Shown here one piece after another: positions 51,796 to 62,500 of a DNA stretch of 64,000 nt. Under the pieces are notes generated by a model. It did no database searches. It saw only the letters and a list, made by a program, of their open reading frames with translations, and was not told where the DNA came from. Origin of the DNA: Labilibacter sediminis (GTDB lineage Bacteria; Bacteroidota; Bacteroidia; Bacteroidales; Marinilabiliaceae); assembly GCF_005877885.1 (NCBI RefSeq), contig NZ_VCHY01000014.1, forward strand, positions 1 through 64,000. The letters run 5' to 3'. Position numbers and translations under genes: made by a program. Position 1 is the stretch's first letter. Each line of letters begins with the position of its first letter.

Positions 51796-53847
51796 ATGAA
51801 AACAAAATGGACATATCTACTACTCATGCTCCTTGTGTCAACAAGTCTTTTAGCACAAGTTCCGGGTGCGGAAGAAGGGTATAAGGAAGATGAAAATTCT
51901 CAGGAAATAGATCCAAAGGACCGTATGTGGTCGTGGCAGTTAATCGATGATTTTACTTTTGTTGATAGTGTGCAAATAGATACCATGACGACAGGGGTTC
52001 ACCAATATGATCCTATATTTAAAGAAAGCTTTTCAAATGTTTTTTTAGGGAATAAGGGGTCTGCATATACTTCAAATTTACTCTCGCATAAAACTGACTT
52101 TAACGAATTCATATTTTTAAATTCACTGCAATTGCATTTTATGCAACCTGAGGATTTAAAATATTTTAATACCAAAACACCATATACTAACCTGACCTAT
52201 TATTATGGTGGACCAGGACGTAGGTCAGAGGAAAATTTTAGAGGATCATTTACCCAAAATATCAATAAAAAGCTGAATTATGGTGTGATGTATAATTTGG
52301 TGTCATCCATTGGTTTATACGAAGCGCAAAAGGTAGATAACAGGAATTTTAATTTTAAAATGAGTTATCAGAGTGATAAATATTCCATACATGGAGCAGT
52401 ACTTTATAATTCGGCTAATCATCTTGAAAATGGTGGGATTGATGGTAATAATCATGACTTTATTTGGAATCCTGACGATTACGACTATGGACAAGCTGAG
52501 AATATTCCGGTAAAATATATGACTGCGACCAATAATGTTGAGAATTTTCAGTTTTTCACGCATCAGTCATTAGGTATTGGTAAAATAAAATTTAAAAATA
52601 ACACGCTGGAACCACCCGTAGATTCTCTTGTGCAAAATGAAGATGAATATTTGGAGGAGGTTGAATTACCGGTTAGTACAGTTTTTCATACTTTACATGT
52701 AAGTTCGTATAAGCGTAGTTATAATATTGAAAATTTAAACAGCTATTACGATACAGACGATATTTTACCTTTATATGATAATGTTTATGTTGATTCTCTT
52801 CGAACTGCTGATTCTACAAGGTATTCGTCTATTAAAAATACAATTCAAATCAGGTTTAATGAAGAGGCAAATTCATTGTTAAAATTTGGATTGAGAGCGT
52901 ATATATCTAATGAGGTAAAGAATTACACCTACCACACCAAACATGATTCGTTAAAGGTGGATAGTGAGGATGAAGAATATGAACTTCATTATAGATCGAA
53001 GGATACTACATTAGTGACAACCTATATTGGTGGACAAATATTTAAAAATTTAGGAGAAAATTTTTGGTGGAATGCCGGAGCAAGGCTTTGTGTTCAAGGA
53101 TATAAAGCAGGTGATATAGATCTGGAAGGAAACATTAATTCGTTGTATCCTGTATTTAAGGATACAGCCGGAGTATATGCCAGAGGCTTGTTTCAATTAA
53201 GAACAGCGGAGTTTTTGCAGGAAAACTATTATTCTAATCACTTTAAGTGGGACAGAAATTTCAGACAGGAGAAGAATGTTAATTTTGAGTTTGGCCTAAA
53301 TATACCAACACGAAACCTAAGATTATCCTGGGAATCAAAGTTAATGACGGACCATATATACTGGGATGAATATGCTATGCCTCAACAAACAGAGCAATTA
53401 ATAAATGCATTTCAAATTACCTTGCTTAAAGATTTTACATTAGGCGCATTTCATAGCGATAATAAACTTGCATATCAATATTCAAATAATCAGGATTTGT
53501 ATCCGGTACCTGACTTTGCCGGTTTTTCATCGAACTATTTTAATTTCTATTTAGCAAAAAAGGTGTTGCAAGTGCAGGTTGGGGTTGATGTTCGCTATCA
53601 CACCTCATTTTATGCACAGGCATATATGCCTGCTACAGGGCAATTTTATTTGCAGAAGGAGCAAAGAATAGGAAATTACCCGTTTATGGATGCTTTTATG
53701 AATTTGCAATTAAAGCGAGCCAGAATTTTTGTTAAGTTCGATCATTTTAATCAAAGCTTTATGGATAGAAACTATTTCTTAACATTGGGCTATCCATATG
53801 CGCCAATCCGTTTTAAATGGGGTGTTTCGTGGAATTTTTATGATTAA
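51796..53847 (+). CDS. putative porin (Porin_10 family)
   Basis: A 683-residue outer-membrane protein with signal peptide (about 1-21, LLMLLVSTSLLAQ). FTFVDSVQIDTMTTGVHQYD followed by SNVFLGNKGSAYTSNLL, and PYTNLTYYYGGPGRRSEENF, are characteristic of Porin_10 (PF14121), a Bacteroidota family. The remaining part is a long series of aromatic-rich amphipathic strands ending in FKWGVSWNFYD. The transported compound is unknown. A longer start at 51742 is open but lies before the -7 box, so ATG 51796 is chosen. Confidence 0.88.
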   Translation: MKTKWTYLLLMLLVSTSLLAQVPGAEEGYKEDENSQEIDPKDRMWSWQLIDDFTFVDSVQIDTMTTGVHQYDPIFKESFSNVFLGNKGSAYTSNLLSHKTDFNEFIFLNSLQLHFMQPEDLKYFNTKTPYTNLTYYYGGPGRRSEENFRGSFTQNINKKLNYGVMYNLVSSIGLYEAQKVDNRNFNFKMSYQSDKYSIHGAVLYNSANHLENGGIDGNNHDFIWNPDDYDYGQAENIPVKYMTATNNVENFQFFTHQSLGIGKIKFKNNTLEPPVDSLVQNEDEYLEEVELPVSTVFHTLHVSSYKRSYNIENLNSYYDTDDILPLYDNVYVDSLRTADSTRYSSIKNTIQIRFNEEANSLLKFGLRAYISNEVKNYTYHTKHDSLKVDSEDEEYELHYRSKDTTLVTTYIGGQIFKNLGENFWWNAGARLCVQGYKAGDIDLEGNINSLYPVFKDTAGVYARGLFQLRTAEFLQENYYSNHFKWDRNFRQEKNVNFEFGLNIPTRNLRLSWESKLMTDHIYWDEYAMPQQTEQLINAFQITLLKDFTLGAFHSDNKLAYQYSNNQDLYPVPDFAGFSSNYFNFYLAKKVLQVQVGVDVRYHTSFYAQAYMPATGQFYLQKEQRIGNYPFMDAFMNLQLKRARIFVKFDHFNQSFMDRNYFLTLGYPYAPIRFKWGVSWNFYD

Positions 53848-53885
53848 ATCGCTGAGAGTCTTAGGTTTCGTCTGTCAAAACCTGC

Positions 53886-53915
53886 TTGTTTGCAAATATT
53901 TTTAACCTATCTTTG
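53886..53915 (+). promoter_or_regulatory. mltF promoter (TTG-N19-TATCTTTG)
   Basis: TTG at 53886-53888, a 19-base spacer and TATCTTTG at 53908-53915 match the Bacteroidota promoter consensus well. The start codon at 53938 follows 22 bases later. Confidence 0.7.
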
Positions 53916-53937
53916 CCGGTTCAATATAATCTTGTTT

Positions 53938-55362
53938 ATGAGATATTTTGCAAAGATATGGATACTTGCCTTAGTATTTTTGGCTTCATGTCAGCCAGGA
54001 AATAAAACAGAAAAAGCAAGTGAAGAGGAAAGTGAAGTAAGTTTTGATCTGGATGCAATAACAAAGCGCGGTAAACTTAAAGTTGTTACAGATTATAATT
54101 CTACGAACTATTTTATTTATAAAGGTCGCCCAATGGGCTATCAGCTCGAATTACTTAATGAATTTTGTAATAATTTAGGCATTAAATTAGAGGTTTCAGT
54201 AAGTAATGATGTAGCCGATAATATAAAGGATTTAAAGACTGGTAGGGTCGATTTAATTGCTCAAAATTTAACGGTCACCAGGGAGAGAAGTAAGGTAATT
54301 CAGTTTACAGAACCTCATACATTTGCTCGTCAGATACTTGTTCAGCGAAAAGAGAAAAAAAGAGAAAAAAGCAAAAAATCACATCTGTTTAATGATTTAA
54401 TTAGAAATCAACTTGACTTAGCCGGGAAGACCATATACGTTCAAAAAGGATCTTCGCATGTAACCAGATTAATGCATTTGTCTGATGAAATTGGGGATAG
54501 TATCAATATTGTTGAAATACCCGATTATGAGGCTGAGCAATTAATAGGTTTGGTTGCCGAGGGAGAAATTTCCTATACGATTTGTGATGAGAATTTGGCT
54601 AAGGTAAATAAGAATTACTACGACAATATTGACATTGAAACTGCCATAAGTTTCCCTCAAAAAATTGCCTGGGGGGTTAGACGAAATTCACCGGACCTTC
54701 TCCATGTTATAAATAACTGGATTATCAGATTTCGTAAATCTGCCAAATACAATATCATATATAAGAAGTACTTCTTAAACAGACGTTCTACACATATCGT
54801 AGATAGTGGTTTTAATTCTTTAAAAGGTGGTCTGGTTTCACAATATGATGATATCATTAAAAAAGAAAGTGAAAGTATTGATTGGGACTGGCGCTTGATA
54901 GCGGCATTGATATATCAGGAATCACGATTTTTACCGGAGATAAAAAGTTGGGCAGGAGCTCAGGGACTCATGCAGTTAATGCCTGAAACAGCAAAGTTGT
55001 TTGGGGTAGAGGATGTTAACTCTCCGGAACAAAATATCAGAGGAGGTATTAAGTTTATTAAATGGCTCGATTCAAGATGGGCTTTGCGTATTGATGATCC
55101 CGAGGAAAGGACTAAATTTATTTTGGCATCTTACAATGTAGGATTAGGTCATGTACTTGATGCAATGCGTTTGGCTGAAAAGAATGGGAAAAATCCCCTA
55201 ATATGGGAAGATAATGTGGATTATTACCTACTAAATAAGTCGAAGCCAATGTATTTTAATGATCCGGTTGTTCAGTTTGGTTACTGCAGAGGAGATGAAC
55301 CATACAATTACGTTACTGAGATTTTGGAACGTTATGAGCATTATAAAAACTTGATGGACTAA
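53938..55362 (+). CDS. mltF: membrane-bound lytic transglycosylase F
   Basis: MltF cleaves peptidoglycan glycan strands, leaving 1,6-anhydro ends. The 474-residue lipoprotein has a lipobox with Cys18 (FLASC), a SBP_bac_3-like solute-binding domain (about 45-285, RGKLKVVTDYNSTNYFIYKG) and a C-terminal SLT domain with the catalytic Glu in ALIYQESRFLPEIKSWAGAQ and GLMQLMPETAKLFGV. The order is that of E. coli MltF. Its 3' end overlaps the convergent Nudix gene by 50 bases. Confidence 0.95.
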   Translation: MRYFAKIWILALVFLASCQPGNKTEKASEEESEVSFDLDAITKRGKLKVVTDYNSTNYFIYKGRPMGYQLELLNEFCNNLGIKLEVSVSNDVADNIKDLKTGRVDLIAQNLTVTRERSKVIQFTEPHTFARQILVQRKEKKREKSKKSHLFNDLIRNQLDLAGKTIYVQKGSSHVTRLMHLSDEIGDSINIVEIPDYEAEQLIGLVAEGEISYTICDENLAKVNKNYYDNIDIETAISFPQKIAWGVRRNSPDLLHVINNWIIRFRKSAKYNIIYKKYFLNRRSTHIVDSGFNSLKGGLVSQYDDIIKKESESIDWDWRLIAALIYQESRFLPEIKSWAGAQGLMQLMPETAKLFGVEDVNSPEQNIRGGIKFIKWLDSRWALRIDDPEERTKFILASYNVGLGHVLDAMRLAEKNGKNPLIWEDNVDYYLLNKSKPMYFNDPVVQFGYCRGDEPYNYVTEILERYEHYKNLMD

Positions 55363-55987
55363 CTTCCAGCTTTTGAATAATCTCTTTAAGTTCGCTAATG
55401 ATCATTGCTGTAGCTCCCCATATTTGATGATTTTTAATATTAAAATAGGGAGCTTCTATATTGTGGTTGTTGATGTTTTTTTTAAATTTTTCTATCGTGT
55501 TCGGATCAACAAGTTGTCTTAAAGGTGCCTCTATAATACTTTCTACCTCAAAGTTATCAGGATAAAAAGAAGGACTGCCTTTAAAAAAACCCACGAAAGG
55601 AGAAACATTAAAATTGCTGTTAGGAATAAAAATACTTGTTAAGCAGCCAAGTATCTCAATATTATCTTTGTTTATGCCTATTTCTTCCTCAGTTTCTCTT
55701 AATGCAGTATCCAAAGCACTGTTATCATAGTCTTCTGATTTACCTCCCGGCAAACTTACTTGTCCGCTATGAGCACCTTTGTATTGGGGTCTTTTTATAA
55801 ATGGGATATGTAATTCACCATTTTTGAGATATAGCATGATCAAAACACTACTTTCACGTGTGTTAGTTTTATTGGGTTTGAGCTTTCCGGTAAATCGAAC
55901 ACTAGGAGACATTATACTGTGCGCCTGGAGTCCGGGTAGTTTTTCTCTCAACTGATTCTTAAGTGTATTTATAAATAATCTTGGCAT
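55313..55987 (-). CDS. Nudix hydrolase, CoA pyrophosphatase type
   Basis: A 224-residue hydrolase. The CoA-family lead-in RPQYKGAHSGQVSLPGGKSE is followed by a Nudix box (GGKSEDYDNSALDTALRETE then EEIG), in which the usual first Glu position is Asp, a mild deviation. These enzymes split CoA or its derivatives to phosphopantetheine and 3',5'-ADP. The start MPRLFINTLKNQL is typical. The 3' end overlaps mltF by 50 bases on the opposite strand. Confidence 0.9.
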   Translation of the reverse strand: MPRLFINTLKNQLREKLPGLQAHSIMSPSVRFTGKLKPNKTNTRESSVLIMLYLKNGELHIPFIKRPQYKGAHSGQVSLPGGKSEDYDNSALDTALRETEEEIGINKDNIEILGCLTSIFIPNSNFNVSPFVGFFKGSPSFYPDNFEVESIIEAPLRQLVDPNTIEKFKKNINNHNIEAPYFNIKNHQIWGATAMIISELKEIIQKLEVSPSSFYNAHNVPKSQ

Positions 55988-56152
55988 AATATCTTAGGTC
56001 GAATGTATACTTTAATATACTAAAATAAACTGAAGAGCATTCATGATTGTTCAAAAAAATAACATTAAGAATTAATGGATCAAGGCAATTGTTTGGTGCT
56101 TTTATGAGTTCTTAAAAATCAATAGAGCCTTAAGGCTTAGGTTAAATAAAAA

Positions 56153-56178
56153 AAAATGCCGGGCGTTCCCGGCATTTT
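56153..56178. terminator. GC-rich hairpin terminator
   Basis: AAAATGCCGGG and CCCGGCATTTT form a perfect 11-bp stem around CGTT, with A and T flanks on both sides. No gene ends close to it: the nearest, the Nudix gene, is transcribed away from it, starting at 55987. Its stability suggests it ends an unseen RNA. Confidence 0.75.
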
Positions 56179-56367
56179 CTTCATTGTCTTGTCTTTAATT
56201 TAAACCTTTTGTATAAATACATAACATATACCTTAAAAACCGTGCCAAAAATAGATAGAGCTTACTTTTTTCATATGTGAATATGTAAAGAGGCTGGTAA
56301 TTAGGGAGGTGTGGTTTGTAAAAAAGTTATATTGAAATTATTGGTCTAAATCCGTATAAAACACAAT

Positions 56368-56404
56368 TGTTCATTGTCGGGCAATTAGTGTTCGACAATG
56401 AACA
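56368..56404 (+). promoter_or_regulatory. 12-bp inverted repeat in the region before pyrG
   Basis: TGTTCATTGTCG (56368-56379) pairs perfectly with CGACAATGAACA (56393-56404) around 13 bases. It lies 286 bases before pyrG. It could be an operator or part of a small RNA. Confidence 0.45.
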
Positions 56405-56630
56405 GATTTGGAAAAGTTAATTGCTTTTCCGGATTCCTTCGTTTTTATGAAATAGGTTTGGATGAATAGATATAGAAACTGCATAATTATATTAATGACT
56501 TGTATGAAGAGGTAGAATTATGATCTTCTTAAATTTTATGTACGTTGTTTAAGATGTGTAAAATATTTGTTTTTTATAGGTTTTCGTTGACCAGCGTAAA
56601 CTTCCTGCTTTTTATTTACCCATTAATTTT

Positions 56631-56638
56631 TACCTTTG
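56631..56638 (+). promoter_or_regulatory. pyrG promoter -7 element (TACCTTTG)
   Basis: TACCTTTG fits TAnnTTTG, 51 bases before the GTG start of pyrG. No clear -33 box was found. Confidence 0.5.
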
Positions 56639-56677
56639 TATTTTCAAAATTTGGCGAAAATTTTAGGTTTAATTTAA

Positions 56678-58291
<1,614 letters not shown>

Positions 58292-58330
58292 TCATTTCTA
58301 AAATTTAAAACTAGAAAATCATAATCTAAG

Positions 58331-60205
58331 ATGGATAAGAATTCCGTTACCGGGATGGTTCTCATTGCCCTGATTATTGGGGTGTTTATGTGGATCAATC
58401 AACCAAGCCAAGAGCAAATTGAGGCTAAAAGAGTACAAGATTCGCTAAGGACTGTTGAATTAGCAGCACAAAAGGAAACTGCAGATAAAAAAGCAAAGGA
58501 AATTGCTGAAGTTACTACAGAACAAGAACTTGCTCTTCCAGATAGTATTATCAATAAGGAATTGGCAGATAAATACGGTTTATTTGCTGATGTAGTTAAA
58601 GGAGAATCTAAGTTTTATACACTTGAAAATGATTTACTGAAAGTTACTTTAACCAACAAGGGTGCAAAGGTATATTCAGTAGAGCTAAAAGAGTTTAAAA
58701 CACATGATGGAAACCCTCTTGTTTTGTTTGATGGAGATAAAAATGAGTTTGGATTTAATTTCTTTCATAATACCAGAATCTTAAATACAAACAATCTTTT
58801 TTATAGCATTGATGAGTTAGCAAGCAATGATTCAACGATAAGATTTAAACTTACATTGGGAGATGATGAATATATGGCCTTTGATTATACCCTGGCCAAA
58901 AACTCCTATATGTTAGACTTTGATATTGTTCAAAACAATATGGATGATATTATTCAATCCAACAGAGGTGGTTTTGATTTAGATTGGAAAGTTGATCTTA
59001 TAGCTCAAGAAAAAGGAAGAAAATTTGAGGTTCAATATTCTGGAGTATATTATAAATATGACCAGGACGAGGTAGATGATATATCAGGAAAGTCGGGAGA
59101 GGAAGATTTCAGAACACCCGTAAAATGGCTGGCATATAAAGATCAGTTTTTCTCGTCTATATTTATTGCTAAGGATAAATTTTCTTCAGGTAAAGTTTCA
59201 ACAACCCTGTATACCGAAGAAGATAATACTCCGTTGTTGAGCTCTAATGTATCTTCGTTGGTTGTTCCATACGCTGGAGGAAATCAGACAACAAATTCTT
59301 TCCAGTTTTATTATGGTCCCAATAGTTATAAAATTTTAAAACAATATAAGGGTCTTGATTTAAAGGAGGTTATTCCATTAGGGTGGGGGATTTTTGGCTG
59401 GATTAATAAATTTGTAGTTATTCCAATATTTAACTGGTTAGAAGGTTCAATTGCCAGTTATGGTTTAATTATCCTAATTCTTACATTAATCATTAAGCTT
59501 GGATTGTTTCCTTTGACTTATAAGTCATATATGTCATCAGCAAAAATGAGAGTATTAAAACCTCAAATTGATGAGATTAATGAAAGAATTCCAAAGGAGA
59601 AAGCCATGGAGCGCCAGAAAGCTACTATGGCATTGTATAGCAAGGCAGGAGTAAGTCCATTGGGCGGTTGTTTACCTATGTTACTGCAAATGCCAATTTT
59701 ATTTGCAATGTTCCGCTTTTTCCCTGCATCCATTGAATTAAGACAGGAAAGCTTCTTGTGGGCAACAGATTTATCTTCATATGATTCTATTTTTTCATGG
59801 AGTACTAATATTCCGTTGTTAAGTAGTTTTTATGGTAATCACATCAGTTTATTTACTTTATTGATGTCTGTTACTAACCTGGTTTATACGCGAATGAATC
59901 AGGAAATGACTCAGTCAACTAGTCAGATGCCAGGTATGAAAGGAATGATGTATATGATGCCATTCATGTTCTTATTCTTCTTTAACAACTATGCATCAGG
60001 ATTAAGTTATTACTATTTTATATCTACTTTAATCACCATATTACAGACTGTATTAATTCGTAGATTTGTTGATGAAGAAGCTATTTTGGCTAAACTTAAT
60101 GCCAACCAAAAGAAACCTAAAAAGAAAAGTGGTTTTCAGGCACGTTTAGAAGAAATGCAAAAGCAACAGCAAAAGCAACAAGCGCAAAGAAAAAGAAAGA
60201 AGTAA
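58331..60205 (+). CDS. yidC: membrane protein insertase YidC
   Basis: Inserts and folds inner-membrane proteins, with or without SecYEG. The 624 residues show an N-terminal helix (MVLIALIIGVFMWINQ), a large periplasmic domain (about 75-360) and the conserved five-helix core, with LFPLTYKSYMSSAKMRVLKP, LGGCLPMLLQMPILFAMFRF and the final LSYYYFISTLITILQTVLIR. A Gln/Lys-rich basic tail (QKQQQKQQAQRKRKK) may bind ribosomes. It is in a likely operon with pyrG. Confidence 0.97.
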   Translation: MDKNSVTGMVLIALIIGVFMWINQPSQEQIEAKRVQDSLRTVELAAQKETADKKAKEIAEVTTEQELALPDSIINKELADKYGLFADVVKGESKFYTLENDLLKVTLTNKGAKVYSVELKEFKTHDGNPLVLFDGDKNEFGFNFFHNTRILNTNNLFYSIDELASNDSTIRFKLTLGDDEYMAFDYTLAKNSYMLDFDIVQNNMDDIIQSNRGGFDLDWKVDLIAQEKGRKFEVQYSGVYYKYDQDEVDDISGKSGEEDFRTPVKWLAYKDQFFSSIFIAKDKFSSGKVSTTLYTEEDNTPLLSSNVSSLVVPYAGGNQTTNSFQFYYGPNSYKILKQYKGLDLKEVIPLGWGIFGWINKFVVIPIFNWLEGSIASYGLIILILTLIIKLGLFPLTYKSYMSSAKMRVLKPQIDEINERIPKEKAMERQKATMALYSKAGVSPLGGCLPMLLQMPILFAMFRFFPASIELRQESFLWATDLSSYDSIFSWSTNIPLLSSFYGNHISLFTLLMSVTNLVYTRMNQEMTQSTSQMPGMKGMMYMMPFMFLFFFNNYASGLSYYYFISTLITILQTVLIRRFVDEEAILAKLNANQKKPKKKSGFQARLEEMQKQQQKQQAQRKRKK

Positions 60206-60224
60206 TAGAATATATTTATAAAAG

Positions 60225-60253
60225 AAAAGGAGAACTATTTTAGTTCTCCTTTT
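60225..60253. terminator. bidirectional terminator between yidC and the lipid kinase gene
   Basis: AAAAGGAGAACTA and TAGTTCTCCTTTT form a perfect 13-bp stem with a 3-base loop. It overlaps the last codons of the convergent lipid kinase gene. Confidence 0.9.
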
Positions 60254-61220
60254 TTAGTTTCCATATATTTTCAATTGACATTCCTTCTTTTAGGTTGGGG
60301 ATGATATCTTTTAAAGGATCGAGGATTGAGTTTTCGATCAAATGTTTAGGCGGTACAATAACCTTTAACGACAGAGGGTTAATTTCTATAATGGCCTGTT
60401 TGCCCAGAGTAACGGGTTCTCCATCAATATGAGCTTTAATAATGTCAGGGTGATTGATCACTACTTTCTTAGTCCTTAGTATTTCTTCTTTTTCATCTTT
60501 ATTAATAGATCGCTCTATTAATTTATAAATCATTGCAGGTGCAGTAAACTTAGGGAAATCATCAATGATACAGACATCCATTAAGCCGTCATCAATTTTA
60601 GCATTGGGAGCAATATGTATATTGTTTCCATACTGAGAGGAATTGGCAAAGCTGATTAAAAAGGCTTTTCTTTTAAGCAATGAACCATTTATGTTCATGG
60701 AATAAGTATCGGCTTTATAGGTGCCAAATTCTGTCGTTATTAGTTGTAGGTATCCCAACGGACCTCTTAATTTTCTTCCTTCAAAATTATGGCTTATATG
60801 CGCATCAAATCCAATACCTGCTACATTTACTGAGCAATATTGATTTACTTTTAGTGTATCTATTTTTTTTTCGTTAAACCAGTTTAATGATTGAATGGCT
60901 TTGGTGAGTCGCATTGGTATGTGAAGAAAACGGGCTAAACCATTACCAGAGCCAGTAGGAATAATTGCTAATGCTGTATCTGTACCAACCAGTTTAGAGG
61001 CAACTTCATTAACTGTTCCATCACCTCCAACAGCTACAACTGCATCGTATTTGCCAACAGCTTGTCCGGCAATTTCTCGGGCATGTGCTTTGTATTTGGT
61101 ATATTCTATAGTTACCTCTAGTTTTTCCTTGTCAAGTTCAGATTCAATTAGTTTTTCAACTGTTTTTTGTCTGCCATGTCCTGAAACCGGATTAATGAGA
61201 AAAAGGATTTTTTTAGTCAT
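60240..61220 (-). CDS. diacylglycerol kinase-family lipid kinase
   Basis: A 326-residue cytoplasmic lipid kinase of the DAGK catalytic domain (YegS/DgkB) family. The signatures are ILFLINPVSGHGRQKTVEKL, AVVAVGGDGTVNEVASKLVG (nucleotide-binding GGDGT) and AIIPTGSGNGLARFLHIPMR. The C-terminal half has IAPNAKIDDGLMDVCIIDDF. The exact lipid cannot be told. The frame is open to 61277, but the extra residues do not fit the family, so ATG 61220 is chosen. It is divergent from the PAP2 gene. Confidence 0.93.
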   Translation of the reverse strand: MTKKILFLINPVSGHGRQKTVEKLIESELDKEKLEVTIEYTKYKAHAREIAGQAVGKYDAVVAVGGDGTVNEVASKLVGTDTALAIIPTGSGNGLARFLHIPMRLTKAIQSLNWFNEKKIDTLKVNQYCSVNVAGIGFDAHISHNFEGRKLRGPLGYLQLITTEFGTYKADTYSMNINGSLLKRKAFLISFANSSQYGNNIHIAPNAKIDDGLMDVCIIDDFPKFTAPAMIYKLIERSINKDEKEEILRTKKVVINHPDIIKAHIDGEPVTLGKQAIIEINPLSLKVIVPPKHLIENSILDPLKDIIPNLKEGMSIENIWKLKKEN

Positions 61221-61334
61221 TGTTATGATAAAACTATTTTTAAGCAAAGCTACAAAACAAAGTAGAATTACTTTCATGTTTTTTTTAGTATTAAAAAAGA
61301 TATATTTTTAGGCGCACTTATAAAATAAACATAA

Positions 61335-62027
61335 ATGGAGTTTCTTTTAGAATTAGATAGTCAGTTATTATTATTATTGAATTATTTCCATAGTGATTTT
61401 TGGGATTCAGCTAACTGGTTAATCTCAAGTACGCAAATATGGTTGCCTATGTATATCATGATTATATATGCAATGGTAAAAGGTCAGAAAATGCAAAGCT
61501 GGATATCTATTGTGGCAGTTATTGTGTTGGTTGTTTTATGTGATCAGATATCAACAGAAGTTTTTAAATATGGTTTTGAAAGATTAAGACCCACACATAA
61601 CCCGGATCTAAAGGATATTGTAAAGACAGTAAATGGTTATAGAGGAGGTAAATTTGGTTTTGTTTCTTCTCATGCTACCAATACTATGGGAATAGCGGTT
61701 TTAACGTCTTTAATTTTCCGTAATAGGGTCTACACTACTTTTATTATTCTATGGTCTTTAATTGTGTCTTATTCTCGTATTTATCTGGGCGTTCACTTTC
61801 CGGGCGATATACTTGGGGGGCTATGTTTAGGAACAATACTTGGTGTAGTTGTTTATAAGCTTTATGCCTTGGTAATACCAAGGTTTGTGAGACTTACTTA
61901 TTTTAATAAGAAGGGATTGCACAGAGGAATAGCTGAGCAGTTTGGAAGGCAGGAAGTATTAAGAATAGTTTTTACAGGAGTGTTAATTTTTACAGTTATC
62001 CTGCTGGCCTCAAAGGTGCTAAAATAA
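61335..62027 (+). CDS. PAP2-family phosphatase
   Basis: A 230-residue inner-membrane phosphatase with about five helices. The three motifs of the PAP2 superfamily are present: KYGFERLRP, SSHATNTMG and SRIYLGVHFPGDILGG. These enzymes remove phosphate from lipid or undecaprenyl (pyro)phosphates. It is divergent from the lipid kinase gene, which may suggest a linked role in lipid phosphate turnover. Confidence 0.92.
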   Translation: MEFLLELDSQLLLLLNYFHSDFWDSANWLISSTQIWLPMYIMIIYAMVKGQKMQSWISIVAVIVLVVLCDQISTEVFKYGFERLRPTHNPDLKDIVKTVNGYRGGKFGFVSSHATNTMGIAVLTSLIFRNRVYTTFIILWSLIVSYSRIYLGVHFPGDILGGLCLGTILGVVVYKLYALVIPRFVRLTYFNKKGLHRGIAEQFGRQEVLRIVFTGVLIFTVILLASKVLK

Positions 62028-62164
62028 GCTTGCATTGCGTTTGGTGCTTGATAATTAACAAGCAATTAATCTTTATCTGTCTTATTTTAACGTTAAATGA
62101 ATTTTAATTTTTGAAATATAATAACTATATTTAAAACACTTCAAATTTTAAAATCATATGGCTT

Positions 62165-62434
62165 ATGAGCACTACAATCACATTCAATCAGCTTAGGAAA
62201 TTAAAAGACAGTTTACCTAACGGAAGTATGAGAACCATAGCAGATGAATTACACCTTAATGTAGAAACAGTACGGAATTATTTTGGAGGTAAAAATTACG
62301 ATAGGGGCAAAAGTGTTGGCTTCCATATCGAACCAGGTCCTGACGGGGGCATTGTAGAATTAGATGATACAACAATTTTAGAATACGCAAAAGATATTTT
62401 AGAAGGAAAAAAACATGTTCATCAGTATAACTAA
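62165..62434 (+). CDS. small helix-turn-helix DNA-binding protein
   Basis: An 89-residue protein. GSMRTIADELHLNVETVRNY is a likely helix-turn-helix, followed by FGGKNYDRGKSVGFHIEPGP, a wing-like section, and a C-terminal helix (TTILEYAKDILEGKK). I recall homologues of this size in Bacteroidota annotated as DNA-binding or hypothetical; the targets are unknown. It is monocistronic and followed by a terminator shared with nhaA. Confidence 0.75.
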   Translation: MSTTITFNQLRKLKDSLPNGSMRTIADELHLNVETVRNYFGGKNYDRGKSVGFHIEPGPDGGIVELDDTTILEYAKDILEGKKHVHQYN

Positions 62435-62454
62435 GTTTGTAAAACATTATATAC

Positions 62455-62483
62455 AAAAAAAGGTGCTATTAGCACCTTTTTTT
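62455..62483. terminator. bidirectional terminator between the HTH gene and nhaA
   Basis: AAAAAAAGGTGC, a short loop and GCACCTTTTTTT form a strong hairpin with A and T runs for both convergent genes. Confidence 0.93.
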
Positions 62484-62500
62484 GTATCCATATGGTAAGT

